Of a stretch of 64,000 nucleotides of DNA, positions 1 through 13,614 are shown piece by piece; the first letter of the stretch is position 1; each line of letters begins with the position of its first letter. The notes beneath the pieces were generated by a model. The model had not been told where the DNA came from. It saw nothing but the letters and a program-made list of their open reading frames with translations, and ran no database searches. Source of the DNA: Rhynchonema sp. JSB1_4 (lineage: Eukaryota; Nematoda; Chromadorea; Monhysterida; Xyalidae); assembly GCA_030248065.1 (NCBI GenBank), contig JASAMV010000254.1:103054-167053 (forward strand). Direction: 5' to 3'. Made by a program: the position numbers and the translations under genes.

Positions 1-3000
1 GGTAACATCGGCCCAGTTTTGAGCTGCTTAAACCGCTCATGTACCATAACCTTTGGCTTCAGTCCATGTTTTCAAAGCATTTGGTTCGGCACAAGAAATA
101 TGTAAAAATTGCCTGTAATATCACATACATGAGAGCAATGAAGACTATACTGAAAGTGAAATTCAAATGCCCACCGGGTCGCAAACAAACGCACAAAACA
201 CGAAACACGCAAATGGCCAAAAGCTCATCAAAAACACGACTCGCTTCAATCAAGCGTGAAATCAGTTCCATCATGTTCACTACATGACACTTGGGAGGAA
301 TGCAGATTTGATTGATCGGTTTTCGTTGTGGCTTATGTAAAGAAACACAGTTTGTTGCTTACAGCGGCTACCGGAATCCGGAATAAACCGCGACACTGTT
401 AAACGTTAAAATAGCAAGATGTTCCAAAACACGGGTCATGCATGCTTCGTTATTTGAACAAGTCCGACCGAAGGATCTGATAACCTAATGATTACCATAG
501 CTCTCATTTCAAGCACACACGAGCACAAAAACGCTGGTCCGAAATTGTATTTCCCGATTGCAAGCAAGCTGCATTCCAGCAAAAGCAAAAAGCACTGCAC
601 ATCCGCATGACAGTAATGTGATATCTCTCTCCAGTGGATATCTCTATCTTGATCTCGAGTGCTTACACAGATGCAAACGTCGTTAAACATGGAATCAAAC
701 CCAGCCCAGGACATTACACACATGATATGAACATAAACATTATCATGGTTTTATTGCACGGTTTGTGTCTGGTTCATGAATCAGCCAGCAGACTATAGAG
801 CCCAGAGATGACTTTATAAAATGAAGTACGGCAAAAGTGGGTCTTCAAGAAAGGCCTCAATATTGCACAGCTCATATAAGGCAAGACGAAAACGCTTAAA
901 AAACAGATAATCATAAAAAGTCTCAGCGGGGCGATAATGGCGTTAAGGCACATAATAAATGGCATATTGTGTGGTGGCGTCAATTCAAAACCATGTTGTG
1001 TCCATTCACGAGGCCGTTTCATGCGCAGCTATATAATTGACCATTTTGCTGCTCGAACCAATATGAAAGCGGAAATTCATACGCGCACAAAAACTGCCAA
1101 TGGACAAGCAACAACGTCGCCATAACCCCACATCACAACAAAAAGCCGTGTACCGCACATTATTGAAACCGACCATCAAAAACAGACTTGCTTCATCCCC
1201 GCATATGGCCAGCATATCCTATGCTATGGGCATTTCCGGTTCTAAAAACCCTCTGATGCAAATTTACTGCTGGTGTTATACACAGAGGAAACAACGAATT
1301 CCACAGGAAATTGGTATAATAACGTGACACACACGTTTGCATGTGAGCCCGGCCGGGGGCACAAACATGACTCTTGGAAGTTTGCGGCAAATTTACGGGC
1401 CAATGCCAAATTTACAGCTTGGACGGTGTGGTAAAGGCCCTAAATATGATGACTCACAATGCACAAAAGGACCACTGGGCAAGTGTGGCGGTCATTTTTA
1501 GGTCACAACTCACAAGACGGCGGTAAAAATGGGCATATATCATTATGGTTAGCGCGCGCAGTAGACGAACCCTTGGATTTGAGTTTGGCATCGGGGCCCA
1601 TTGGGGATATCCACCTTGGTGTACTGTCTGGAACGGGAGTGCAAACAAAAGAATTATGCAGCATGCAAACATTCGTAGAATCCAAAATGGACGCGGGGGT
1701 GGCAGGTCCCAACGGGCTAGGCACAAGAAATTGGGGCACCGCAGTTTGAAGCACTGCTGCAATGACAAACTTGAGGCCATTTCGCTTGAATTCGGGCTTA
1801 TGATTAATGGGTGACTTGGGGTCACGAAACAACTACATTCGCTGTCTGTGTGTGACTAAATTTTAGACCTGGCCTCACAGGAAAGCTACATACGAAGATC
1901 TTGGAAACATATAAAGAAACCAATCAAACACTCAGAAATGCCAGAAGAGCTTGTTTGGCTATCAGATGTGACGCAGACTATACAACTACATAACATTTTA
2001 TTGATACTTGAAATCAAAGGTTTGGTTTAACTGTTTCGCTTTGTGCGCCGAATTTAATGAAAATCTCATGACCAAGAATAGACCTTCATGAAAGAGATTT
2101 TGCAAATATTTTATACCAGTCGTACAAAGAAAAGAAGACATTTCTGTTATCAAAATTGCTTCAGTGTGCCTGAGCCATACGTGCGGGTGGGAAACAGGCA
2201 GGGGATATTGGACCAAGTCATCTTGGTCGGACCGGCTACAAATTGCATCGGTGTTATTATGGCACCGTAAACTCGGAATTTTCGTGCCGTGCGTACAAGA
2301 GCTTGCACAACAATCGAGTTTGCACGAAATGTGTATTCATGAAACATCGTCGAGGGATTGGAGGAATTCGAAACTGGAAACACGCGACCAGGAGGAACAT
2401 GTTGAAACACGTGGCACCAATATTCTGACTTTACTACGAGTGCGACGAAGTCACGGCATTACGATACACAAATAGTGCGCGCGCGAGCGTGACACCAGCG
2501 AGCTAGGATGACCAGCAAAAGCGTATCGAAATTTGCGACACAGGCACCAGCCAAACGACGGACACCAGCGTAAAATTTGATTTCCGTTTTACGCCCCTCT
2601 AATGTCTTTTACTTCGTCATGCGTTGGTATAAAGATGGGCCAGCACGCACCATTGAGGTCTTTGGAATTCATGCCTTCAGGTACTTAGTTCTAGTTCGAT
2701 TCTGCGGTTTGAGGACCAGATTTGAAACTGATCTGTGCACATTATGCAAGCGCATGCATATGAGACTCAAAGATGGCACCGCCCAGCCCTCCTGACAGCT
2801 ATGGGACCCTCTCTGATTCCACTATACTCTTCGGCGTGTGGTTGGCGCAATTACGAAATCAGGGCGTGCATTTTGGAGTAAAATGCGTACTACTGTACTT
2901 GTGTGGACACCACAATACCACGTGCGTGAAACTGGTAAACATACAAGATCTCACATCATGCTATAACTGCAGACTGATAACTGCTCATTATGGGTTGGCG

Positions 3001-6000
3001 TGGGGATACTATAGAAAACTGAAAAGTGGATTTCGATACATGTTCCAATTTATTTATCCGAAATTTTGTAATGCGCAGGAACAAGCCGGTTTTGGTGTGA
3101 GGAGTTGTTTACCACTGTCATTGTATCGGTTAGACTCCAGCATTTGCTGAGAACTCAAAATTGGCTCATTTTCTTAATGGAACACGAGTAACATTACTGT
3201 GTAGTTGGACATGCAAAGTAGCCTTGATTTGGGCATGGCACACTATTCATGCCACGGTGCAGAAAGACCCAGGGGTAGGGGTCACGTGTGTACAATTTGA
3301 ACTGAGGCATAATGCAAGCAAATAAGTTTACATTAGTAATTCCATAAAATGTGTTGTAAACCGGAGTAATGCCATAACAGTTGAAAATGGCACACAAGTT
3401 TACGGTTTTCCAAACAAAAGTCATAAAAGTGCATAGCAGTAGTAGCAGGTCATAAAACGATGCAAACAAACAAATGTGTGTGCAAAATGGTGCACAATAT
3501 TCCAGTTGTAAATTTATATTCAGTTTTAGTGGAAATAGCCATAAAAGAGCGTAACTGACCGTGATCTGAGCATCGCCAACTTTGCGTCGTTTGTAATTTC
3601 ACAATTATTATTATCGTTTTTATAATTTTTATGATCGTCAATTTCCTGCTGCGTTTTGTTGTGACTCGGCGGCGGCCAGGTTCGATGGCAACACTTGTTG
3701 TTGTTGTTGGTAATCATTTTGAACTTTTATCGACGAGACGATCTTAAATCTGAAATTATCCGAAACAACCATTGGTTTCAGAAATTATGCATGAATTTTC
3801 AATTGCAAAACAATATTTCGAAAAATTGACACAGAGTATACCTATACACATGTAGCATTAGCCTATAGCCCCGAAAGGATAACGAATGGCGGAATCGAGA
3901 TTTCGGACCAATAAAAATGTATGCAGACAAGAAAAGAGGCTGTCGAATGCCATAATATTCAAGCAAGCCAGAAGCAAATGAGGCGCGAATTTCAGACAGG
4001 TAAAAATCATAGAAATTATGCACGGTATATTTGAGCGTTGCGCATATTTGACAGCACCGCGGGTAACAAAGAGAAGACAGCGCGTACGGCACAGTGGATG
4101 GATTAGGCAAGCCGTCGAAAACAGTAATTATTAGCTGAACATTTTGAGCTTCTCATCTCGTGAGCCACTGCGCATGAGACAAAACCTAAATCTGACAAAA
4201 AAGTAAGCAGCACAATGCTATGCAAATATAAATTGTCTCATATCATATGGCGGCTGTCACTAAGCCATAAGCCAAGCTTGACCACAATAAGCATGCAGTA
4301 CCCATAGCTGGGTCATGTACCAGGCAGGTATGGGGCACCTGTAGTCATAAATACACAAGCAAGCAAGGTGATAGATCGTTTATTTGATTCAAGGTTATGC
4401 GAACCAACCTTGCACTGCTCCCTCGGGGACTAATTCTGACCGGATTTCCTTAATTGGACAGATATTGGGTAAAGGCAGGTTATGCATGGATATCGGTGGC
4501 TTTTGAGGTCTTAGGTGTCGTCTTACACTATGACACGACTGATATTGGTTTCCATTGTTTTTGAGACATTGCAATTGTTGTTGTTTTTCGATCGACTAAT
4601 AAGCAAAGTTGTATTTTGATTCATGGACACATCCTTGAGCAACATCCATGTGGGAAAGTCCATCACCTTTTCTGCACGCAAATAATATTGGATCACAACA
4701 ATCTGGCAATAACAATCAAAAATTATAGATGCAAGAAACACCTCTGCCAAAAATAATATATCCCTCTGATGCGCGAAATTACAAGGTTGCATATTATCAG
4801 ACAAGCACAGAAGCAGACAGGAGGAAGACGGACAATCATTGCAAAAAGAAGATATCTGAAATCCCAGCGGGTTTCGCCTGATCTGACAAGATAATCGGCG
4901 GATACATTGATGGGCACAAATAATGATTTTGATGATAAATTACCTGCGAACACACTCGATGTTCATGGTCACATGATGACCCTCAAAACTGTCTTGTTTA
5001 CATTTGGCAAATGAATCTTAGCAGTTTCTATGGTTGTTGTTTTCCATGGTCTATTGGTGGACTAATGTGCTGGTTCTTTTTGGTTGGCTATATCGAACTG
5101 CTTTCACAGACGGGCGGCACCCCACGTCAGTGCTTATGTGCAAACGTCCATATAGCATCTCGTCAGACCCATGGCACAACAAGGCAGAAGCCATCGGCTG
5201 GATGCACGGGACTGAATTCGGTTAAAATCGACAAATTCAACCCAAATCTACATTTTCTGCTGCAAACCAGAAATTGCACCATGACTTTCAGTAGTAACCA
5301 CGTTGGGTATAGGTTCCAGATGTGAGACCACTAATAATGATGAACAATGAGCCTCACGGACAACAAATTTGCAAACAAGCGTGCCATAAATTTAGTCCTC
5401 AGTCTAGTCGGGGTGGTGTCGCGGAACGCAGACGGAACGCATAAATCCATCAACGAATGAACGGCAATCTGTTCGACATGCTTACAACATCCCCTCGTGT
5501 TTCCATTGTTCACCATGTATTCCTACATGTTTGTAATTTGTTCCCAAGGTGTCACTGATGCTCAAGTGACTCACTAAATTATCGTTTTTTGGGGTTCCTG
5601 CGAAGCAATTGTACCCCTGGATTCTGATAAATTGGGAGCAATAAACGATGCAAAAAGCGGAAACCATACCGAACGATCGGGATATATTTCAATGAATTAG
5701 TTATAAATAGTAACAGTTGCGAGAATATGTATGGTGGCCGCAAAAAACTCGCCCAAACTGATTTGAGCCTGCGGGAACTGATTTATGGCCCACATCGTAG
5801 CATGGAGCGGAGGAGCATTTTCAGTGGCGCATCAGCCAAATGTTACAGATTATACATTGATATTGAATGGATGGCCATGAAACGACACGGAGACCAATAA
5901 ATAAATAAAACATAATTGGGTCTGGCAGCAAAAAATGTGCGCGCGCGCGCCACCACCGTTCCATACAAGGTCGAACATCATGCGGTTATGTCTCAGTACA

Positions 6001-9000
6001 AATATGACTGTAACGCGTAACAACTTGGATTATTAGTGCCGTGTGTATAAGAACAACAGTTCATGATGTCTGTGCAGGGTCCAGGTGGCATGCCATGCTT
6101 GCTGTGTATTTTACTCACGATATTTGTGCACTTATTGCACAACCGGTGATGTTTTAAGCGAGCATGAAACCAAGCTCGTGTATGTCTGGGGTCACGTGAC
6201 AATCTGCTATGTACATTCGCGACGTAGCGCCCCTGTGAAGACAGGTGAAACCTGGCCACCGAAAACGCGCTGCACAATTTACATCATGGTCATGCGCACG
6301 GCACTAATATTCTGAACCGGTTCTGTAATGGTACGCGTGCACAATATGCACAGTGTACAGAAAACATCGCAACGATCACGAAACACTTATGGAACACAAC
6401 GTCATGGAAAGCAAATCCAAACATCAGAAAGGTCCTGTTTGGTGACGAACAGAATATGTACTATAGATACTACTCACTGTGACAAACGGCAGCAAAATGC
6501 GCACAAAGTAACCGCACAAGATTATTGATGGCTTTTGGTTGCGCTAGCCTATGTGATTGAGCCATTTTTACTGATTAGACAGCAAAAACACTTTCTCATT
6601 TACCGATAGCCTTCTTATTTATGCATGGTAATGCGGCTTTTGCAACAGTTTGCGGTTGAAATGGCTCAACATTGCGAATGGAAAAAGTTCAATGACGGAA
6701 AATATTTGTGCTGCGCGTGGCTTGATCTATTGCATCCATTATGGTATTCATTTATGGTATTGATTAGTCGGATCCGAAGCAAAACGGCCGTAAAAGTATA
6801 CCAATAAATGAATAGTCACAAAAAATCACGCGCTTCCGCCTCAAAAAAATGCGGTTTGACCTGCGCGCGGGGCGAGCGAGTCACATTTTTGGCCGCATGT
6901 GACTGCGGACTGAATGGGGTGTTGTGATATGTGATACGGTCATCATGTGATCTCGTAAATATTCATAAAATTGAAATGTCACATTTTGCCGAAAAAACAG
7001 ACACATACAATGCGCACTCGCACAATACAGAAGCCAAATTGAGCGCATTTATGAAAGAGTTGAACAACCGCTGGCGTTTTGTGCTACTAAGCAACATTGA
7101 TTGGAATGAAATGCAATCAATCGGACTAATCAATCAATCTATTGATATTGATATGATAGGTTGATGCGCTTGATTGAACAAAGTTGATGTGAATGCATAC
7201 ATACATGCCTGTACGATGCGCTTGAAGTTAGACTCATGCAGGAGCAGGACAACGCGAGTTTTGAACAATGCAATAATTGGAGGACAAACAAAGCACCGCA
7301 GAATTCTATAAGAGCACCCCGCAAATAAGCCTTCACCGGTATACTTTTTCGAAAAGACACTTGAAGTTGGCAAACTGTTCAGAGTTAGGGGCTAATCCGC
7401 AGAATTCTCCGGCGAAAAGGTCAAAATCGCTGGCTATCGCAAAAAAACAGGCCTCGTGTCCTTGTCGACAAACTTGCTTGATCGTGAAAACGACGCTGTG
7501 TGATGGAGGTTTGTTTCCTGTTGAGTTTAGTGACTCAATTTTCGATTATTTTCGCAGATAAATTTTGTTTAATCGACTAATAAGGGACACGTTGAGATGG
7601 CTGATGCCAAATGTCGCCATATTAAAGTCGTATAATTTACGAGATACCGAGCCTAAATTCAAAGGTAAAGGGCCTATCCGCCTTTGCTGGTCGCATGCGA
7701 GCGTTGCATTTTTGAATAATCGGAAACACAACAGGCGTGCAGCACGCACACTGCAACAATATTTATGTGGCTGATTAGGGGACAGGTTTTTACGACTTTG
7801 CCCGACTTATTGGCGCATTTTAACGACATTCCAGGGGGAACGGGGATGGAAATACGGTAAATACTGACTTAACGAACATGAAGTCGTAAATCTAGTCAGT
7901 TAGAATAAGATGCGTACGCAACGAATGTATAAAAATTGAATGACAGACAATGGAAATTACAGATCATGATTGACATGGCATCGGTTTGCTATCGTAAACC
8001 AGAAAAACACCGATGTAATAACGTCACAACAGGTCGTCACAAGCAAATATTGTTACAGGTCGATCCAAAAGGTCTGACAAGCATCTGTCTAAATTGAAGT
8101 GTAACGAAATGAGGAAGACGAAAGAGCCTTTAAAAATAGTCAAACATGTTCAGAATACAGGTTCGCACCGAGTTGCGACAAAAATCGTCAACGCGAAATT
8201 GCCGTATCCATGATGACAGACGTGCTCACGTTTAGATTACTGACTCACCCACCACCACACATATGGCCAGTAAAGTGCATGATTAGTACACCAGGGCGCA
8301 TTTTAATAAATTGTTTATTTCAGCTGTCATGACTGCACGCGGACAGATTTCAGACATTTTAATCATGTAATGACCTGTGAAGCTTACCCATTTGGAGATC
8401 TGTCACGTTACGCTTGTGCACCCCCTTGGTGGAGGCCCGCTAAATCCTGCTGGAATGCATGATCAGAGCTCAAGTGCCAGGGGCTCAAAACGGAGATCAA
8501 AGGCCCGTATGGTCGATGGAATACAGCTAAGAGGCACGCAAGCGTAGATGTTATAACACCGTGAAATATGTAGGCGAAAATTTACAACCAGCTTTTTACC
8601 GGCACGTTACGGAAATCTATTGATGTGAATTTTACGTCAATAATGGATGCATGTTTAGCTAATTTTCGGACGTAATCGGGTGTACGCGGATGATTAATTG
8701 CAATAACCGAATTTATTGGTCAGTGAGCGCGGTGTAAAATTTGGATGCCACTAAAATTGAACAACCGTAAGAAGCAAAATACGAATGAGGGATGTGGTCA
8801 AAAATCTATCATTCGCACGGCATTGTTTCACCTTGGGCACACGCGCAAGAAACACCTTCGTTTGAATATATAAAAATATTCAAATTTCGAAAAAAAAACG
8901 AGCACACACGCGCTCTTTCTCAGTGACACCGAAACACAAGGAGGGTGTAATCCGGGTGTAATCCTCCGTAAATGCAGACATCTTTTCATTTTCGTCCACA

Positions 9001-12000
9001 CGCACGCACGTGCATGCACGTTCCTCCATTGTGCATGTGCACACATTGCACGGAGATGTGTGAACGTTGAATTGCTCCCAGTTTGGCATATGGTCCATCT
9101 CAAGGCTAGAACAACGAAAGCGACGCTATCTGAATATCGTAATGTGTGGTTATGTGGCACAATGTGGTTTTGCTAAATTGATACAGTAGCTTGGGAAGGT
9201 AGACTGGCACTAGCATTGTTGGATTGTGACACGGTACTACAGTACAGTATACCACACCACAAGAGTTGATCAATATCGAATCACAAAAAACGCAGAGAAA
9301 CATTGATTGATGAACCGAAGTGAGGAGTAAGTTGATTTGTGCACCAACCAACCTACAAGGGCAGGTGCTTGGATGGGTGGGAGAAGACGCTGCTGTTTTG
9401 ATAATGAAGTGCTCCACCTGCACGATTGCTGGTCACTTGTTGCCTCCTAGACTGAGTGGAGACTTTGAATCACGCACGGATTGGTAAACTTCGATTTCTT
9501 GGCGCTCTGACTCAAATTCGTTTCAAATTTAGTTGTGGAATGCGGAATGTTCCAAATGCGTAACCATAAACGCCTGCGTGAATGTGGTTTGTGCGAATGT
9601 TGGCATTTGAAATTCAAATTCTTGTTGTGCTTTTCCTTGCTCTGACAAACAGTAGCGAACTCGAGTTCGAACGCTATATATTTCGAACGGAATTACCATA
9701 TTTATTGGAAAGAGGGTTGGTGCTACGGTTGGGGCACATATGTATTTCAGTGTGGATAAAATTCCGTTATGCACCATCAAGGAGACGTTATGCAGCCGTT
9801 TTTGGCCAAAAACACAGAAGGAAATGCATTTTTTCAAAAAAAAAACGGATGACTTTACAGTCGAAACAGACAGGATGTGCGAAGTTGCACACCTGCGTTG
9901 ATGCAAAATTCTGTGACCAAAAAACACACTTGTTGAAAAAAATGACCATAACGAAAACATACATACGTGGAACGGTCCCGATGGAAACGACGATTATGTG
10001 CAAAAACGATCAGAAAAATATTTATGTGAGCACTTCGTTGGCAGATGGAATCTAATGGTGGATACAAAACCAGGTAAAATCTGGAATTATTGGGGACCAA
10101 AAGAGCATACGCAAGATTCTGAATCAGGGGTACCCCTTTGCCCCCACCCCCCAAGAGCAGACATGTAGGCGGCGTGGCACCACCGCACAAGAATTATTGC
10201 CTGATGAATAAAGCTCACAGTGTGTGCGTGTGTGTTGTAAACCACCACAAGAAACAAACTGTAATAAATAATGTGCATTATTTTTGGCCAAAAGCAGCAC
10301 AAACCCACATGCGCGCTCATCGAAACATAAGGATCGGCCATAAATTCTCGCAAAGTACCTCGTGGTCGTGAGCTGACCAACACTGACATGTTGGCTATTG
10401 AGGCTGTATGAGAGTGGACCTCAAGGTTTTCGATGGGGATCAGTCTGGTTTCGATGGGGATCAAATTATAGTCCTCCACCAGAGGAAAAAATAGATATGC
10501 CATTTCGATATATGTGGATTGCTTGGCTCAATTTGGTCAGGGTAACCAATCTGTCGTTTAGCAGATTTACGCGAATAAAAAAATAACACCCCGAAAGTTA
10601 TTTCCTCCAACTTTATGATCAGCTTATCGGAATTACGACCGGCCATTAACGCGCCATTATCAGTTCTGATTTGAGCGGGCGCGCACAAAAACCACGACGG
10701 AAACCGGGTCGTAAAAACTCGCAAAAACACGAAGATAAACAATAAGATACTGCTTTGACGATTACCTTTAGTTTGTCTTGAGCAAATACCCTAAAGTGAG
10801 CAAGGTGCACAAAAGGAAAAGCTTGACGTCGGCACATACAGGTGAAGCGTAAAGCAAAGTTTGGCGAACAAAGAGATTAGAGCGCTTGTGCAAACAGACA
10901 TGTCAGATTTATGGTGTGTTTGATTAACGCCGACGCGACGCGGCGCATTTATGGGGTCAAGATTACTGCAACCACGAAAGGTATTCGAGATATTTAGCCC
11001 TTCCGCCCTTTCGCGGTCAAAATGCGTCGAAATAGTCTGCCGAAAGAAAAGTTCCGTTCCGCACCAGGGCATCAAGATATTGAATAGTCGAGATTTCAAA
11101 AGGCGCAAGTTCACAATATAAAGTCATAAAAGTGAAAAGTTCAGCCCCAAACAGCGGTTTGAACGCGTTCACTACAAGTGAAGCAATAAAATAAGATAAA
11201 CATATCCAACTTAAACAAATGTTATGGTCGCGAGAAAACGTTGATGCAATTGTGTGCTGTAATGTATGTACACCAATCCTCGACCACCAAAACATGCACA
11301 CAATTGCAGAAACTTCCCGGTTCCAAACAGATAATTGTGTGAACTGTGAACGTGTAATAAAATGATGAAATGTGAGTTTACATAACTGTGTCGGCTGTGC
11401 GCTTGTTTTCAAGGTCACTTTCGAGCGCGGACATATAAAAGTTTTATGAGCTTCGCCGTAATTGATCTCAAACCAACACACCCGCCCAAAACGGTCATAC
11501 GGTCAAAGTTTGATGTTGCCGATTTATAAATGGAAATTGAACTGGAGCTGATTTATTGTCACGTTGACGGTCAGAAAAGTGCTGGAGAAAGAATTTCAAC
11601 AATTTTATTCTCAAAGTGGCACTTTTATCACCGAAGTGACGCATGGTTCGGTTATGCCCGCGTGTGCCACACAGGAACTAAAACTAAAATCTAATTTCCG
11701 TTACGTAAAGAATGAATGAGCGTGCACTTGACAAAACACTTTTCACGCTTCGTATTTGAATCGTATAGCGAAGCAATCTAAGAATCATATTACAGTGCTT
11801 ATTACCAAAACGTACCATAAAGTGTATTGTGACCCTCATTACAGTACATGACCAAATGTACCATATGAAGTGTATATTGACCCTCATTGTAATTGGGTAA
11901 CAGTGCGCATGGAGCATGACAAAACATGAAGGATGGATGTAGCCCAAAGGGCATGGAAGACTGCGAACTCAAATTTCGTAATCTCAACAAAACGATAGGA

Positions 12001-12174
12001 TAATTGCTCAAGCGCCCGCATCATCCCAGTCACACAACAAACCATTACCATTGGCGTCAGTTAGCCCCCCACAGCTGTGCGGATTTCTTGGTCAGATAAC
12101 GACTAAACAGAATAACGGTAAGATATTATTGTAAGAGTGGCCTTCGTGCACATGCCTGCATTATACAGTCATAT
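1..12174. other. No supported gene
   Basis: Open frames here are short and overlap on both strands, with none showing family motifs or splice-compatible neighbours. The densest overlap (1450-1830) is locally GC-richer but matches nothing I know. Minor features are a (CG)n run near 5940 and a repeated TTTCGATGGGGATCA pair at 10428 and 10449. It may be intergenic or intronic. Confidence 0.5.
11805..11900 (+). repeat. Two-copy tandem repeat (~58 bp)
   Basis: GTACCATAAAGTGTATTGTG and GTACCATATGAAGTGTATAT are each followed by GACCCTCATT, as two diverged adjacent units in otherwise unannotated DNA. Confidence 0.55.
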
Positions 12175-13054
12175 ATAGTGTTTCCTGTTTTTCTTGGTCC
12201 AAGGAAACAAGCGGCCCAGTGTTATAACTGAACTTCTAGTTGTGGTCGAGATTACACTTTCGACTCAATCACGCAGCTGGCAAAAACGTGTCAAAGTTTG
12301 CCTGTGGAATCTAACAACAACAATGTTTCACATGCTCGCTGTGAGCTTTGTTGGCGTGCGCTACCCAGGGTTGGGCAAAAAACGTTTTTTTTCAAAAAAT
12401 CGTTTTTAAAAAAAACGTTTTTTTAAAAAAAACGTTTTTTTAAAACGCCCACATGACCAAAATATGCCACCGAAAAAATTGGAAAACGCTCATGTTGGGA
12501 AGAAAACGTGGTTAAATGAAGTAATTCTATGTGTTCTGAGGCAAAACAAACGGGTTTCAACCCTTTTCTAGCGAGTTGTTAAGATCCCATATCAGACCCG
12601 CATCATGGGACTAACTTTGGCCGGGGTCATCACTGAAAGTCAAACTCCGTATATCGACGTATCTCGACAAAGTAAAAATTGGTCGAAAATTTTTTGAAAA
12701 ATATGGGACAAAAAATTGATTTTCCTTGATAATCAGGGTACTTTCCCTGAAAAATTAGGGAAAATGAAGGAAATTCAGGATTTAAAAAAAACGAAAAACG
12801 ACCCAGGCGTTTTTTTTGAAAAAAACGTCGTTTTTTTAAGAAAAAACGCCGTCGTTTTTTTTGCCCAACCCTGGCGCTACCAGCATGTCAATGAAACATT
12901 TCACTATGTTTGCTGCTGAGTGTCGTGCTTGGATTAACAAGGACACGTTCTTAATCTCTTTCATTAGTTTCCTGAAATCTCGACCCCAAACTGGAGTTGA
13001 GTTATAACGTGGTGTCGTTTTTTCCTTTGCCTTGCATAAAAAGGAAATACTATA
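12175..13054. mobile_element. MITE with TIR ATAGTGTTTCC, carrying a nested hAT-like insert
   Basis: The left end ATAGTGTTTCCTGTTTTTC matches the complement of the right end (GGAAATACTAT). Without the 508-bp insert the element is about 370 bp. The inverted copy at 30451-30812 shares the whole interior, including a VSFV/HMLA-like spurious frame that should not be read as a gene. Confidence 0.75.
12366..12873. mobile_element. hAT-like element, TSD GCGCTACC
   Basis: Inverted termini CAGGGTTGGGCAAAAAACG and its complement, with perfect 8-bp duplications GCGCTACC on both sides. The interior is rich in A and T runs (AAAAAACG and CGTTTTTT blocks). It is inserted into the middle of the 12175-13054 MITE. 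An inverted copy of that MITE at 30451-30812 lacks it. Confidence 0.9.
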
Positions 13055-13060
13055 GCTATA

Positions 13061-13245
13061 GGCAAACTACGCCAACATGAGCCCGATTTCGCAGCTGGCA
13101 GAATAGTGAAACATTCATACGTGGCTGCTGATTTGGGAAATGTTACACGTTGAAGAATACAAAGCGGAGCATGATGATTTTCTCTTTCTATTCGTTTTGA
13201 ATACACACCACCTTCGAAATCGGGCTCGTGTTGGCGTAGTTTGCC
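13061..13245. mobile_element. Foldback element with ~32-bp inverted ends
   Basis: The left arm GGCAAACTACGCCAACATGA, continuing through GCCCGATTTCG, is the near-perfect complement of the right arm ending at 13245. It lies 6 bp from the preceding MITE and about 10 bp from the next one. Confidence 0.75.
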
Positions 13246-13255
13246 TTTACATATG

Positions 13256-13614
13256 TATAGTCCAACCACGAACTCATGAGACGACTTTGAAATTGACTTG
13301 AACGGATCCAATAATGTTCCGGTTCCACGTATTTCGGAAATGAAAGAAAGAGAAACGCATGTATTTTTTAAAAACACGCTCTCCACCTCGGTGCGTAAAT
13401 TCCCTTTTGACTCCCAAAACATTTGCGTGTTGAACGACGTTGCTGTTTGCGTAAGGACGCAACAAATTGAGGTCAGCCAGCTGGAACTTGTCATCATGTC
13501 TCTCAGTCCGATCTCTTACTTTTGTTTGCGAAAACACGTCTAACCGGTGCATTTTTGAATCTGGCCAAGCAAGCTTTAAAAAGAGTCGTCTCATGAGCAC
13601 GTGGCTGAACTATA
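13256..13614. mobile_element. TA-flanked MITE (TATAGTCCAACC family), copy 1
   Basis: The ends TATAGTCCAACCACGAACTC and GAGCACGTGGCTGAACTATA are inverted repeats that continue through TCATGAGACGACTTT. TA at both borders is typical of Tc1/mariner-type MITEs. Related copies lie at 25928, 42241, 43817 and 62359. Confidence 0.85.

Noticed and set aside
1454..1832. Cluster of overlapping open frames on both strands
   Set aside because: Several frames are open at once because of local composition; none shows a domain or splice partners.
9529..11481. Open frames of 138-157 residues
   Set aside because: No motifs, overlapping frames on both strands, and no compatible neighbouring exons.
12194..12409. 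Open frame also seen at 30583-30792 on the other strand
   Set aside because: Its repetition is explained by two inverted copies of the same MITE.
13298..13600. Similar ~80-110 residue frames near 13.3, 42.5, 43.9 and 62.6 kb
   Set aside because: They come from copies of the TA-flanked MITE and are open only in some copies.
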